The position numbers were made by a program, and so were the translations under genes. Source: Ideonella dechloratans (GTDB lineage Bacteria; Pseudomonadota; Gammaproteobacteria; Burkholderiales; Burkholderiaceae_C). Taken from it: a stretch of 64,000 nucleotides of DNA. The DNA is taken from assembly GCF_021049305.1 (NCBI RefSeq), contig NZ_CP088081.1:868001-932000 (forward strand), written 5' to 3'. The notes below the pieces were generated by a model. That model had not been told where the DNA came from. It did not search any database and saw nothing but the letters and a program-made list of their open reading frames with translations. Shown here in pieces: positions 56,648-64,000 of the stretch. Positions within the stretch are counted from its first letter, which is position 1. Every line of letters begins with the position of its first letter.

Positions 56648-57001
56648 TCAGGCCGCCAGCGCGGGGGCTGGGGCGCGGCTGGGCAGGGCGGCGTGGCGCA
56701 GCTGCTTCCAGGCGTGGTAGCTGTCCCAGTCGGCCTGCAGGGCCAGCCAGGTGGCTGCGGGCAGGCCGAAGGCCAGCGCGCAGCGGATCGCGGTGTCGGG
56801 CGTCATCGCCCGCTGGCCCTGCACCAGCTCGTGCAGCCGGCGGCGGCTGATGCCCAGCCGCCGCGCGGTCTCGCTCTGGCTCAGGCCCAGCGGCACCAGG
56901 TAGTGGCGCTCCAGAAAGCGCCCCGGGTGCTGCGGTGCGCGCAGCGGCACGCCGGCCGGCGGTGCGGGGGGCGGGCTGCTGGGACGCACGGGCCGGGTCA
57001 T
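56648..57001 (-). CDS. HigA-like XRE antitoxin-type regulator
   Basis: A 117-residue protein. After a Pro-rich leader the helix-turn-helix reads L-G-L-S-Q-S-E-T-A-R-R-L-G-I-S-R-R-R, followed by M-T-P-D-T-A-I-R and L-A-L-Q-A-D-W-D, the HigA addiction-module pattern. No HigB toxin gene is found on either side: hoxZ ends 7 bases away and hoxM begins 27 bases downstream. It is thus an orphan inside the hox operon and may autoregulate or tune it. An ATG at 57001 sets the start; the open frame extends further back into hoxZ without family signal. Confidence 0.8.
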   Translation of the reverse strand: MTRPVRPSSPPPAPPAGVPLRAPQHPGRFLERHYLVPLGLSQSETARRLGISRRRLHELVQGQRAMTPDTAIRCALAFGLPAATWLALQADWDSYHAWKQLRHAALPSRAPAPALAA

Positions 57002-57008
57002 GCCGGGT

Positions 57009-57743
57009 TCAGCGTTTGAAGGTGCGGTAGCCCGAGACCATCGTGCTGATGATGCTCTGGCGGCCCATGATGTCCTCGCGGATCGCGGCGTACACATGCA
57101 GCGTCACGAAGATCACCATGCCCCACATGCCCAGGTGGTGCCAGGTGTGCACGTCCTGGCTCTGGCCCATCAGCGGGATGACCCAGCCGAACAGGTGGCT
57201 CGCCCAGGAGTCCATGCCCAGGCCTTCACCGTACATGGCGAAGCCGGTGGCGATCATGAACAGCGTGAACAGGAAGTAGCCGCAGAACATCGCCATCCGG
57301 GCCATGGGGTTGTGCCCCACGTACTGGCTGGGCTGGGGGATCAGGAAGGCGTACCACTTGAGCATGGTGATCACCTCCTTCCAGTAGGCCAGGCTGAGCA
57401 CCGGCAGCGTGAACAGCTCGCGGGCGTGGTGGTTGCCGACGATGGCCCAGTAGATGCGTCCGATCAGCCCCACGGCCAGGATGTAGCCGGCCGTGAAGTG
57501 GGCGAAGCGGATGTAGCCCATCAGGAAGTGGGCGCTGGCCTCGCCGGGCATGGTCGGCAGCGGGCTGCCGATGAAGTAGCCGGTGATGCACAGCACGGTG
57601 ATGGCCGTGGCGTTGATCCAGTGCCACAGGCGCACCGGGGCCTCGTAGACGTAGACCGACTTGATCGAGGCGCCGCGGGCGACGGCGCTCGGGTCGGTGC
57701 CCGTCGCGTCGCCGGCCGCAGCCGAAGTGGAGCGTGCGTTCAT
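57009..57743 (-). CDS. hoxZ: Hydrogenase b-type cytochrome subunit HoxZ
   Basis: A 244-residue inner-membrane cytochrome with about four transmembrane helices. Heme-ligand histidines are in V-R-L-W-H-W-I-N, in the Y-I-R-F-A-H-F-T helix and in V-H-T-W-H-H-L-G and L-H-V-Y-A-A. It anchors HoxKG to the periplasmic side and passes electrons to quinone. The end I-M-G-R-Q-S-I-I-S-T is strongly conserved in the HupC/HoxZ/CybH group. It is separated from hoxG by hupE. Confidence 0.96.
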   Translation of the reverse strand: MNARSTSAAAGDATGTDPSAVARGASIKSVYVYEAPVRLWHWINATAITVLCITGYFIGSPLPTMPGEASAHFLMGYIRFAHFTAGYILAVGLIGRIYWAIVGNHHARELFTLPVLSLAYWKEVITMLKWYAFLIPQPSQYVGHNPMARMAMFCGYFLFTLFMIATGFAMYGEGLGMDSWASHLFGWVIPLMGQSQDVHTWHHLGMWGMVIFVTLHVYAAIREDIMGRQSIISTMVSGYRTFKR

Positions 57744-57771
57744 GGTGTCTCCTTGACCCGACGCGGGGTGG

Positions 57772-58341
57772 TCAGATGCGGACCAGCATCAGCAGGCCGG
57801 CCAGGCCCAGGCCGCCACCCAGCAGCTGCCAGACCACGGCCTTGGCCTGGCGCAGGGCCTGACCCAGGCCCAGGCCGGCCAGATGCAGGGCGCTGGTGGT
57901 GGCCAGGAAGCCGGCGGCGTAGGCCGCGAAGCTGGCACCGGCCGGCAGCTCGGCCCCGTGGGCCAGGCCGTGCAGCAGGGCGGCGCAGGCGATCAGGCCC
58001 AGGCCGGCACGGCTGCTCAGCCGGGTGCCCAGCACCAGCATGGCGCCGAACATCACCACGCTCAGCGCGATGCCGGCTTCCACGCCGGGCAGCACCACGC
58101 CGGCCACGCCCAGCAGGGCGCCGACGCTCATGGCGGCCAGGAAGGTCAAGGGGCCCAGCCAGCGGCGGGCGCCGGGCAGGGCCGCGGCGGACCACAGGCC
58201 CACGGCGACCATGGCCAGCAGGTGGTCCGGCCCGAAGGGATGGGCCAGGCCGTCGGCCAGGGTCTCGGCGCCATGGCCCGGGTGGGCCAGGGCCAGCGTC
58301 GCGGTGCCCAGCAGGGTGGTGGCGGTCAGGATGCGTTTCAT
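57772..58341 (-). CDS. hupE: HupE/UreJ family nickel permease
   Basis: A 189-residue membrane protein with a cleaved signal and about six helices. The mature N-terminus H-P-G-H-G and the H-P-F-x-G-P-D-H-L motif, plus L-L-H-G-L-A-H-G and F-A-A-Y-A-A-G-F, are the nickel-site residues of HupE/UreJ. It should bring nickel into the cell for HypA/HypB. It sits between hoxG and hoxZ, a place where R. eutropha has no gene and which differs from other clusters where hupE follows hupD or hupC. Confidence 0.92.
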   Translation of the reverse strand: MKRILTATTLLGTATLALAHPGHGAETLADGLAHPFGPDHLLAMVAVGLWSAAALPGARRWLGPLTFLAAMSVGALLGVAGVVLPGVEAGIALSVVMFGAMLVLGTRLSSRAGLGLIACAALLHGLAHGAELPAGASFAAYAAGFLATTSALHLAGLGLGQALRQAKAVVWQLLGGGLGLAGLLMLVRI

Positions 58342-58361
58342 GGGGGAAATTCCTTGTCTGA

Positions 58362-60218
58362 TCAGCGGACCTTGACGGTGCACATCTCGGAGCCGTCCTC
58401 GCTCATCACGTGGGTGGAGCAGGCCAGGCAGGGGTCGAAGCTGTGCAGGGTGCGCAGGATCTCGACGGGCTGCTCCGGGTTGACCATGGGCGTGTTCAGC
58501 AGCGAGGCTTCGAAGGCGCCGATCTGGCCCTTGGCATCGCGCGGCGAGCCGTTCCAGGTGGTGGGCACCACGCACTGGTAGTTCTCGATCTTGCCGTCCT
58601 TGATCTTGATCCAGTGGCCCAGCATGCCGCGCGGCGCGGCCACGGTGCCCACACCCTTGGCCTCCTTGGGCCAGGTGGATGGGTCCCACTTCTCGACGTT
58701 GGCGGTGGCGGTGTCGCCGGCCTTGATGTTGGCCACCAGCTGCTTGAAGTCGTCGTACATCATCTCGCCGGCGTACTGACTTTCCAGGCAGCGGGCCAGG
58801 GTGCGGCCGATGGTGGTGGGCAGCAGCTGCTTGAGGGTGTATTGCGTCTCCGGCAGGCCCAGGGCCTTGGGGATCGCGCTGTTGATCATCTGGGCCGAGT
58901 ACTCCAGCTGCTCCTTGGGGCGCTGGCAGTACTTGTTGCCCTTGCTGGCGTGGGCGTAGGCCAGGATGTAGCGCGACAGCGGGCCCACTTCCATGGCGTG
59001 GCCGCGCCAGCGCGGCGACTTGATCCAGGAGTACTTGGCCGACTCGTCGAGGTTCTCGATCGCGGTCTTCGTGCCCTTGGTGTTGGCGCCCAGCTTGAAG
59101 CTGGGCTCGGTCACGCCATCCCAGGGGTGCAGGCCCTTGGTCTCGTCGGCGTACTGGTACCAGCTGTGGGTCACGAACTCCTGCACCTGCTCGGGGTCGC
59201 GCGGGTCGATCGGCAGGATCTCGTCCCAGTTGCCGTTCAGGATGACGCCGCCGGGCAGCTGCTGGGTGCTGTGGTCGTAGGGCACCTTCTCGTAGGTGCC
59301 GTAGTCGGCCACGTTGGTGGCCGACAGGCCGCCGCCGTACAGCCAGCCCGCCTGCTTGTAGAGCGTGCCGATGGCCAGCACGTCGGGCAGGTAGACGTTC
59401 TGGTTGAACTCGATCATCTCTTTGATGCGAGCTTCAACGAAGTTCAGGCGCTCCATGTTGATGGGCGCGCCGGCCGCGCCGATGCCGTCCAGGTTGATGG
59501 CGCAGGGCACGCCGCCGACCAGGTAGTTCGGGTGCGGGTTCTTGCCACCGAAGATGGTGTGCACCTTTACCCATTCCTTCTGCAGGTCCAGCGCCTCCAG
59601 GTAGTGGGTGACGGCCATCAGGTTGGCCTCGGCCGGCAGCACATAGGCCTTGGAGCCCCAGTAGCCGTTCATGAAGGGGCCGAGCTGGCCGGCGTCCACG
59701 AACTTCTTCAGGCGGTTCTGCACGTCGCGGAAGTAGCCCGGCGAGGACAGCGGGTGCGAAGGCGAGACCAGCTGCTGCAGCTCGCTGGTCTTCTTCGGGT
59801 CGGCGTTCAGGGCCGAGACCACGTCCACCCAGTCCAGCGCATGCAGGTGGTAGAAGTGCACCGCGTGGTCATGCACCTGCAGCGTCTTGGCCATCATCTC
59901 GCGGATGAGGTGCGCGTTCAGCGGGATCTTGATGCCCAGCGCGTCCTCCACGGCGCGCACGCTGGTCAGGGCGTGGCAGCCGGTGCAGACGCCGCAGATG
60001 CGTTCGACGAAGGCCCATGCATCGCGCGGGTCGCGGCCCTTGAGGATGACCTCCAGGCCACGCCACATCGTCCCGGTGGAGACAGCGTTGCGGATGATGT
60101 TGTCCTTGTCGACGTTCACCTCGCAGCGCATGTGGCCTTCGATGCGGGTGACCGGATCCACCACGATGCGGCGGCCGGTGTTGTCGAGCTTGAAGCCCTG
60201 GGTTTCGATGACGCCCAT
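58362..60218 (-). CDS. hoxG: Membrane-bound [NiFe]-hydrogenase large subunit HoxG
   Basis: A 618-residue catalytic subunit that splits H2 at a Ni-Fe(CN)2CO site. The L1 motif is [10 protein letters not shown] and the L2 motif D-P-C-L-A-C-S-T-H, followed by a 15-residue tail that HoxM cuts after His. The valine between the L1 cysteines is the normal form and contrasts with Ile in HoxC. It is exported with HoxK by the Tat system. The gene is 40 bases after hoxK. Confidence 0.98.
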   Translation of the reverse strand: MGVIETQGFKLDNTGRRIVVDPVTRIEGHMRCEVNVDKDNIIRNAVSTGTMWRGLEVILKGRDPRDAWAFVERICGVCTGCHALTSVRAVEDALGIKIPLNAHLIREMMAKTLQVHDHAVHFYHLHALDWVDVVSALNADPKKTSELQQLVSPSHPLSSPGYFRDVQNRLKKFVDAGQLGPFMNGYWGSKAYVLPAEANLMAVTHYLEALDLQKEWVKVHTIFGGKNPHPNYLVGGVPCAINLDGIGAAGAPINMERLNFVEARIKEMIEFNQNVYLPDVLAIGTLYKQAGWLYGGGLSATNVADYGTYEKVPYDHSTQQLPGGVILNGNWDEILPIDPRDPEQVQEFVTHSWYQYADETKGLHPWDGVTEPSFKLGANTKGTKTAIENLDESAKYSWIKSPRWRGHAMEVGPLSRYILAYAHASKGNKYCQRPKEQLEYSAQMINSAIPKALGLPETQYTLKQLLPTTIGRTLARCLESQYAGEMMYDDFKQLVANIKAGDTATANVEKWDPSTWPKEAKGVGTVAAPRGMLGHWIKIKDGKIENYQCVVPTTWNGSPRDAKGQIGAFEASLLNTPMVNPEQPVEILRTLHSFDPCLACSTHVMSEDGSEMCTVKVR

Positions 60219-60258
60219 GGAAATTCCTCGGTGATTCTTCGGTGTGGGGTGGCGGCGC

Positions 60259-61335
60259 TCAGGCGTCGGTGGTCTGGTCGTGCTTCGTGCTCAGGCGCTT
60301 GACGGCCGAGACGGCGGCATGCGCCGCCACCGCGGCACCCACCACGCCGGCGGCGGTGCCACCGATCTTGTCGGCGTTGCCTTCGATGCCGAACTGGTGG
60401 ATGGTGGTCAGGCGGTCGTAGAACGAGCCCTTGTCCCAGAAGCCGTCTTCCGAGCAGCCGATGCAGCCGTGGCCGGCCTTGATCGGGAAGCTCGTGCCCT
60501 CGTTCCACATCACCGTGGAGCAGGCGTTGTAGGTGGTCGGGCCCTTGCAGCCGACCTTGTAGAGGCAGTAGCCCTTGCGCGCGCTCTCATCGTCGAAGGC
60601 CTCGACGAACTGGCCGGCGTCGAAGTGCGGCCGGCGGTAGCACTTGTCGTGGATGCGCTGGCTGTAGAACATCTTCGGGCGGCCCTGGCGGTCCAGCTCG
60701 GGGATCTTGTCGAAGGTGAGCATGTAGGTGATCACGCCGGTCATCACCTCGGCGATCGGCGGGCAGCCGGGCACCTTGATGATGGGCTTGTCGGTGATGA
60801 CCTTGTGGATGGGCGTGGCCTGCGTGGGGTTGGGCTTGGCGGCCTGCACGCAGCCCCAGCTGGCGCAGGAGCCCCAGGCGATGATGGCCTTGCTGTCCTT
60901 GGCCACGCGCTGCAGCTTCTCGATGAAGGGCTTGCCCGACTGGATGCAGAACATCCCGTCCTCGTTCAGGGGCGGGTTGCCCTCGACGGCCAGGATGTAG
61001 TTGCCCTTGTACTTGGTCATGATCTCGTCGAGGATGGCCTCGGCCTGGTGGCCGGCGGCAGCCATCAGCGTGTCGTCGTAGTCCAGCGAGATCATCGAGA
61101 GCACCACGTCCTTGGCCAGCGGGTGGGCCGAGCGGATGAAGCTCTCGGAGCAGCAGGTGCATTCCAGGCCATGCAGCCACAGCACCGGGGTGCGCGGCTT
61201 GGTCTCCATGGCGTGGGCGATCTGCGGCACGAAGGCCGGGCCCAGCCCCAGGGAGGTGGCGGTCAGTGAGCAGTACTTGAGGAAGCTGCGGCGTGAAATG
61301 CCCTGCCGCCGCATGACCTCGTAAAACGTTTCCAT
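60259..61335 (-). CDS. hoxK: O2-tolerant hydrogenase small subunit HoxK
   Basis: A 358-residue small subunit. A Tat signal S-R-R-S-F-L-K occupies the first 42 residues. All six ligands of the [4Fe-3S] proximal cluster are present: mature Cys17, 19, 20 (E-C-T-C-C-S-E), 115 and 120 (S-C-A-S-W-G-C) and 149 (P-G-C-P-P). Cys19 and Cys120 are the two supernumerary residues that define O2-tolerant group 1d enzymes. Medial and distal sets follow, and a C-terminal transmembrane anchor near [13 protein letters not shown] 61335 is chosen over an upstream GTG/ATG because the Tat signal starts there. Confidence 0.98.
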   Translation of the reverse strand: METFYEVMRRQGISRRSFLKYCSLTATSLGLGPAFVPQIAHAMETKPRTPVLWLHGLECTCCSESFIRSAHPLAKDVVLSMISLDYDDTLMAAAGHQAEAILDEIMTKYKGNYILAVEGNPPLNEDGMFCIQSGKPFIEKLQRVAKDSKAIIAWGSCASWGCVQAAKPNPTQATPIHKVITDKPIIKVPGCPPIAEVMTGVITYMLTFDKIPELDRQGRPKMFYSQRIHDKCYRRPHFDAGQFVEAFDDESARKGYCLYKVGCKGPTTYNACSTVMWNEGTSFPIKAGHGCIGCSEDGFWDKGSFYDRLTTIHQFGIEGNADKIGGTAAGVVGAAVAAHAAVSAVKRLSTKHDQTTDA

Positions 61336-61391
61336 CAGGTTGGCTCCTCGTTGTCGCCCCGCCACCAGGGGGGCTTTGGAACCGGATGGAA

Positions 61392-61407
61392 CTCAAGTCG
61401 CGTGCCT
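61392..61407 (-). promoter_or_regulatory. Possible sigma-54 promoter of hoxK
   Basis: On the minus strand AGGCACG-CGAC-TTGAG matches the -24 GGCAC and the spacing of the sigma-54 consensus, but the -12 GC is GA. It lies about 57 bases before hoxK, a plausible leader length, and HoxA is a sigma-54 activator. Promoter activity is not shown. Confidence 0.4.
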
Positions 61408-61559
61408 GAAACCGGAACCCTGCGGGAAACTCCGGAGGGCTCGGCGGCCCTTACCACTTGAGACAGGTCATTTCCGAAGGGGATTTCCGGCCGTTGGGTC
61501 CGGGGCTCCCGCGTGGGGCATGGTCAGCGGCTGTCCGTTCCTGTCCTGGAACTGGAAAG

Positions 61560-62372
61560 TCACTGGTCGGTGGGGGCTTCAGCCTGCAGCCAGTGCCGGA
61601 CCTGTTCGATCAGCCAGTCCGGGGCGTCCAGCGGCAGGTCGTGGCCGGCCTCGGGGTGGGTGCGCAGCGGGCAGCCCCAGGCGCGGGCCAGGGCCATGCT
61701 GCAGGCGGGGTGGACCAGGCGGTCGCCCGCGCCCGACAGCAGCAGCAGGGGCACGGGCGGCGGCGTGACGGGCGGGCGGTAGCGCAGGGCCGCGGCCAGC
61801 TGGCGCAGCGCGTTGGCCCGGCTCACCGGCTGGTGCTGGCGCAGGCGCACCCAGTCGATCAGGGTGGCGGCGGCCCCGGGGCTGCGGGCATGCAGCGGCG
61901 CGGTGATGGCCAGCAGATGCCGCTCCCAGTCCTCGGCCGGGGTGGGTTGGATGCTGCGTCGCAGCAGACCGGCATAGCGGGCGGGCCGCAGACGCTGCCA
62001 GAAGGGGCTGTGGCCCCGCAGGCTGGTGTTGACCAGCACGGCCGCCGCCAGCTCCCGTGGATGACGCTGGGCCCAGTCGCAGCTGACCATGGCCCCCAAC
62101 GACAGGGCCAGCACGCCCACCGGCTCGCTGCCCAGGGCCACGCCCTGGGCCCGCAGGTCCCGCCGCAGCGCCTCGGTCAGCCCACCCACCGTGGCCGGGC
62201 TGCGCTCGGCCCAGCGCGCGCCGTTGCCCGGCCAGTCGGGCACCAGCACCCGGCGGCCGGGCCAAGCCGCCTGCCAGCGGGCGGGGAAGTCGCCCCAGTG
62301 GCCGGCGCCGCGGGTCAGGCCGCGCAGCAGCACCCAGGTGGTGGGAAGGGGGGGCGGCGGCACGGGGCTCAT
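61560..62372 (-). CDS. Alpha/beta hydrolase
   Basis: A 270-residue alpha/beta-hydrolase fold protein. The nucleophile elbow is A-L-S-L-G-A-M, the catalytic Asp is likely in S-G-A-G-D-R-L-V and the His in E-A-G-H-D-L-P-L. The N-terminal R-G-L-T-R-G-A-G-H-W-G segment is an oxyanion-loop-type stretch. No signal peptide. The start overlaps the M14 peptidase stop, so the two are co-translated. The substrate is unknown. Confidence 0.86.
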   Translation of the reverse strand: MSPVPPPPLPTTWVLLRGLTRGAGHWGDFPARWQAAWPGRRVLVPDWPGNGARWAERSPATVGGLTEALRRDLRAQGVALGSEPVGVLALSLGAMVSCDWAQRHPRELAAAVLVNTSLRGHSPFWQRLRPARYAGLLRRSIQPTPAEDWERHLLAITAPLHARSPGAAATLIDWVRLRQHQPVSRANALRQLAAALRYRPPVTPPPVPLLLLSGAGDRLVHPACSMALARAWGCPLRTHPEAGHDLPLDAPDWLIEQVRHWLQAEAPTDQ

Positions 62373-63406
62373 GGGATGGGCAGGCGGTACCAGCGGTCCA
62401 GGGCCTGGGCGGCGTGGGCGTCCCGCGCGGGCCCGTCGGGCAGCCAGTGGGGGGCGCCCAGCGCGGCGCGGGCCAGGAAGTCCAGCAGCGGGTGGTGGCG
62501 GCGCAGCACCCGCTGCTGGCGGTGGGCGATCAGCGGGTTGAACATGCCCTGGCGGCTGAAGAACTGGCGCGGGTTCTTCTTGACCCAGAGCCAGGAGCCC
62601 ATCTCCAGCGTCAGCGCCAGGAAGACCTGTTCGGGGTGCTCGCGGCGCACCTGCAGCGTCAGGTGGTCCCACAGATCGCCGTGGGTGCGGTACTGGCGGC
62701 TCTGCGGCTCGATCACGTAGGGGTGGTGGCGCAGGCTCTGGTCGAACAGCTGCACCAGCGCATGCAGCTCGGGCAGGTGGTCGATGGGCAGGGCGGTGTG
62801 GGCATAGGGGAACCACAGCCGGTCGCGCAGGCCGAAGCCCGAGTGGCAGTCCACCGCGATGGCCAGCGGGCGGCCGAACAGCTCGCAGCGGATGACGTCG
62901 CACAGGGCCTGGCTTTCGGCTTCCATCGGCTCGCCGGCGCGGCCGCGGTACCAGGGCAGGGCCGGGCCCAGGTGATGCCCTGCCAGCAGAAAAGGGGCCG
63001 GCGGGTGGGCCTCGACCGGCGCGTTGCGCATCAGGTCCACGCCGCTCGGGTTGGCGCGGGTGCCGCGCAGCAGGCCGCCGGGGTTGACCACCGGCACGAA
63101 GAGCAGGCGCAGGCCCTGCAGCAGGTGCTGCAGCGTGGCATCCCAGGGCAGGCGGGCCACCAGGTTGCGCAGGTAGGACAGGACCACCTCGGTGCCGATG
63201 CGCTCCAGCCCGTGCACGCCGCCCACATAGGCCACCGCCGGCAGGGCGGGGTCGGGGTTGCCCAGGCTCAGCGCCCACAGCGGCAGCGTGTGTCCGTGGG
63301 CCTGGACCGCGCCCAGGGTGTGCAGGGTGGCGGCCGGGCCGGCCTGGGTGGCCAGGGTCTGCAGTTCGCGCAGGCAGGACAGGGGCAGCGGCACGGTGGC
63401 GGGCAT
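62369..63406 (-). CDS. M14 family zinc carboxypeptidase-like protein
   Basis: A 345-residue protein of the M14 (succinylglutamate desuccinylase/carboxypeptidase) group. Zinc ligands are visible as G-V-H-G-L-E-R (His and Glu) and D-C-H-S (His), and a likely catalytic Glu is in L-T-L-E-M-G-S-W. There is no export signal, so the target is probably a cytoplasmic peptide or small N-acyl amino acid. The stop overlaps the next gene by 4 bases. Confidence 0.86.
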   Translation of the reverse strand: MPATVPLPLSCLRELQTLATQAGPAATLHTLGAVQAHGHTLPLWALSLGNPDPALPAVAYVGGVHGLERIGTEVVLSYLRNLVARLPWDATLQHLLQGLRLLFVPVVNPGGLLRGTRANPSGVDLMRNAPVEAHPPAPFLLAGHHLGPALPWYRGRAGEPMEAESQALCDVIRCELFGRPLAIAVDCHSGFGLRDRLWFPYAHTALPIDHLPELHALVQLFDQSLRHHPYVIEPQSRQYRTHGDLWDHLTLQVRREHPEQVFLALTLEMGSWLWVKKNPRQFFSRQGMFNPLIAHRQQRVLRRHHPLLDFLARAALGAPHWLPDGPARDAHAAQALDRWYRLPIP

Positions 63407-63527
63407 CTCCGCGGGCGGGAGATCCTCGTGTTGTCTGTTCAGCGCAGACTAGCCTGCCCCTGTGTCACGGGCGTGTCACGCAAGCGGCCTACGGTGACAG
63501 GATCGCTGTCATCGTCAGGGTGCCCTC

Positions 63528-63662
63528 ATGCCACAGTCAACGTCCTTCCGGCTCCGCCTGTGGCACGGGCTGGTGGTGGCCATCGCCCTGCTGGCCGGGC
63601 TGAGAGAGTGCCTGGCCCTGTGGCGGGCCCGCTGGACCGAGCGCCGCTTGCGCTGGTCCTGA
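63528..63662 (+). CDS. Small predicted membrane protein (44 residues)
   Basis: ATG 63528 has CAGGG 8 bases upstream and opens 44 codons with one hydrophobic segment (L-V-V-A-I-A-L-L-A-G-L) flanked by basic residues, ending R-W-T-E-R-R-L-R-W-S. Direct repeats of GTGTCACG occur 60-80 bases before. The reading is short and has no known family, so it may be non-coding. Confidence 0.35.
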   Translation: MPQSTSFRLRLWHGLVVAIALLAGLRECLALWRARWTERRLRWS

Positions 63663-63682
63663 TCCCGCCGCATCCGGCGGGA
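63663..63682. terminator. Hairpin between convergent genes
   Basis: An 8-bp stem TCCCGCCG/CGGCGGGA with a 4-base loop lies right after the small frame and before the glycine-zipper gene stop. There is no T-run on either side, so it is only a possible bidirectional terminator. Confidence 0.4.
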
Positions 63683-63689
63683 CGGTGGT

Positions 63690-64000
63690 TCAGGGCTGGA
63701 CTGCCGGTGCCTTGGTGACGCGGGCCTTGCCACCCGAGGTCACGATGATCACCGGGTCGCCCGGGTTCAGGGTCTCGGAGCCCTTGGCCTGGACGATGGC
63801 GCGGCGGTCGCCATTGCGCAGCTGCACGATGATCTCGTAGGCGTCTTCCTTGGTGACGCCGCGCTCGATGGCATTGCCCACCACCGCGCCGGCCACGGCA
63901 CCGATCACGCCGCCGATGGCCGAAGAGCGCGGGCCGCCGATGTTGGAGCCGGCCACGCCACCCACCACCGCGCCGGACACACCGCCCACGCCGCTCTGGG
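63690..64000 (-). CDS. Glycine-zipper 2TM domain protein (5' end beyond window)
   Basis: The frame runs off the right edge, so only the C-terminal 100 or so residues are seen. They contain the glycine zipper repeat (G-G-V-A-G-S-N-I-G-G, then G-G-V-I-G-A-V-A-G-A-V-V-G) and a following beta domain with I-V-Q-L-R-N-G-D and L-N-P-G-D-P-V-I-I-V-T. This is the pattern of SlyB/Pcp-like outer-membrane lipoproteins. Its signal peptide and lipobox would lie outside the window. Confidence 0.82.
   Translation of the reverse strand, partial: QSGVGGVSGAVVGGVAGSNIGGPRSSAIGGVIGAVAGAVVGNAIERGVTKEDAYEIIVQLRNGDRRAIVQAKGSETLNPGDPVIIVTSGGKARVTKAPAVQP

Noticed and set aside
56648..57001. A full HigBA toxin-antitoxin module
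   Set aside because: No HigB-sized frame of the RelE type fits on either side; both flanks are taken up by hox genes.

Overview
This window is very GC-rich chromosomal DNA from a betaproteobacterium, almost certainly of the order Burkholderiales. Gene order points to the Rubrivivax/Leptothrix/Ideonella-like group, but this is inferred without database searches. Supporting signs are the murA-his block, the pth-rplY-prs-tRNA-ispE-lolB block, a polyhydroxyalkanoate-system protein, and a hydrogenase locus collinear with that of Ralstonia eutropha (Cupriavidus necator).

Layout. 1-3200: end of a molybdopterin oxidoreductase, a lipoprotein aminopeptidase, a PHA-system protein, and an acyl-CoA-binding protein with a TetR regulator and a candidate operator. 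3261-15753: an ABC exporter, BolA, murA and hisGDCBHA. Three genes on the other strand (RHH protein, PfpI-type protein, OmpA-like remnant) interrupt the his block, and then come hisF, rsmD, coaD and a 2[4Fe-4S] ferredoxin. No hisI or hisE follows hisF. 15761-32889: housekeeping genes (pth, argP-like regulator, rplY, prs, tRNA-Gln, ispE, lolB, TPR protein, mutM, dynamin-like GTPase, mutY, LON protein, rapZ, recN, nadK, hrcA). 33068-39907: accessory genes, namely a YeeE/YedE sulfur-transport pair, a tiny secreted Cys/Lys-repeat protein, a rhodanese, a CAT-anticodon tRNA, an EamA exporter, PPK2, and a nitroreductase divergent from a LysR regulator.

39917-61335, all on the minus strand, is a complete hydrogen-oxidation locus. 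Read in the direction of transcription the order is hoxK, hoxG, hupE, hoxZ, a HigA-like gene, hoxM, L, O, Q, R, T, V, hypA, B, F, C, D, E, hoxA, B, C, J. HoxK has all six cysteines of the O2-tolerant [4Fe-3S] cluster, so HoxKGZ should be an O2-tolerant respiratory uptake hydrogenase. HoxM, L, O, Q, R, T, V and HypA-F mature it. HoxBC (a sensor with Ile62 and Phe110 in its gas channel and no C-terminal tail), HoxJ (kinase) and HoxA (NtrC-type activator) sense H2, and an imperfect sigma-54-like site precedes hoxK.

The least ordinary features also lie here. GC-rich dyad repeats have entered the locus three times, once in frame inside hypD and once as the hypD C-terminal tail. A double nested palindrome occupies the hypE-hoxA gap, where R. 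eutropha carries hypX. HypB has a second His-rich insert, and a toxin-less HigA-like regulator sits inside the operon. After the locus come an alpha/beta hydrolase, an M14 peptidase and a partial glycine-zipper protein.
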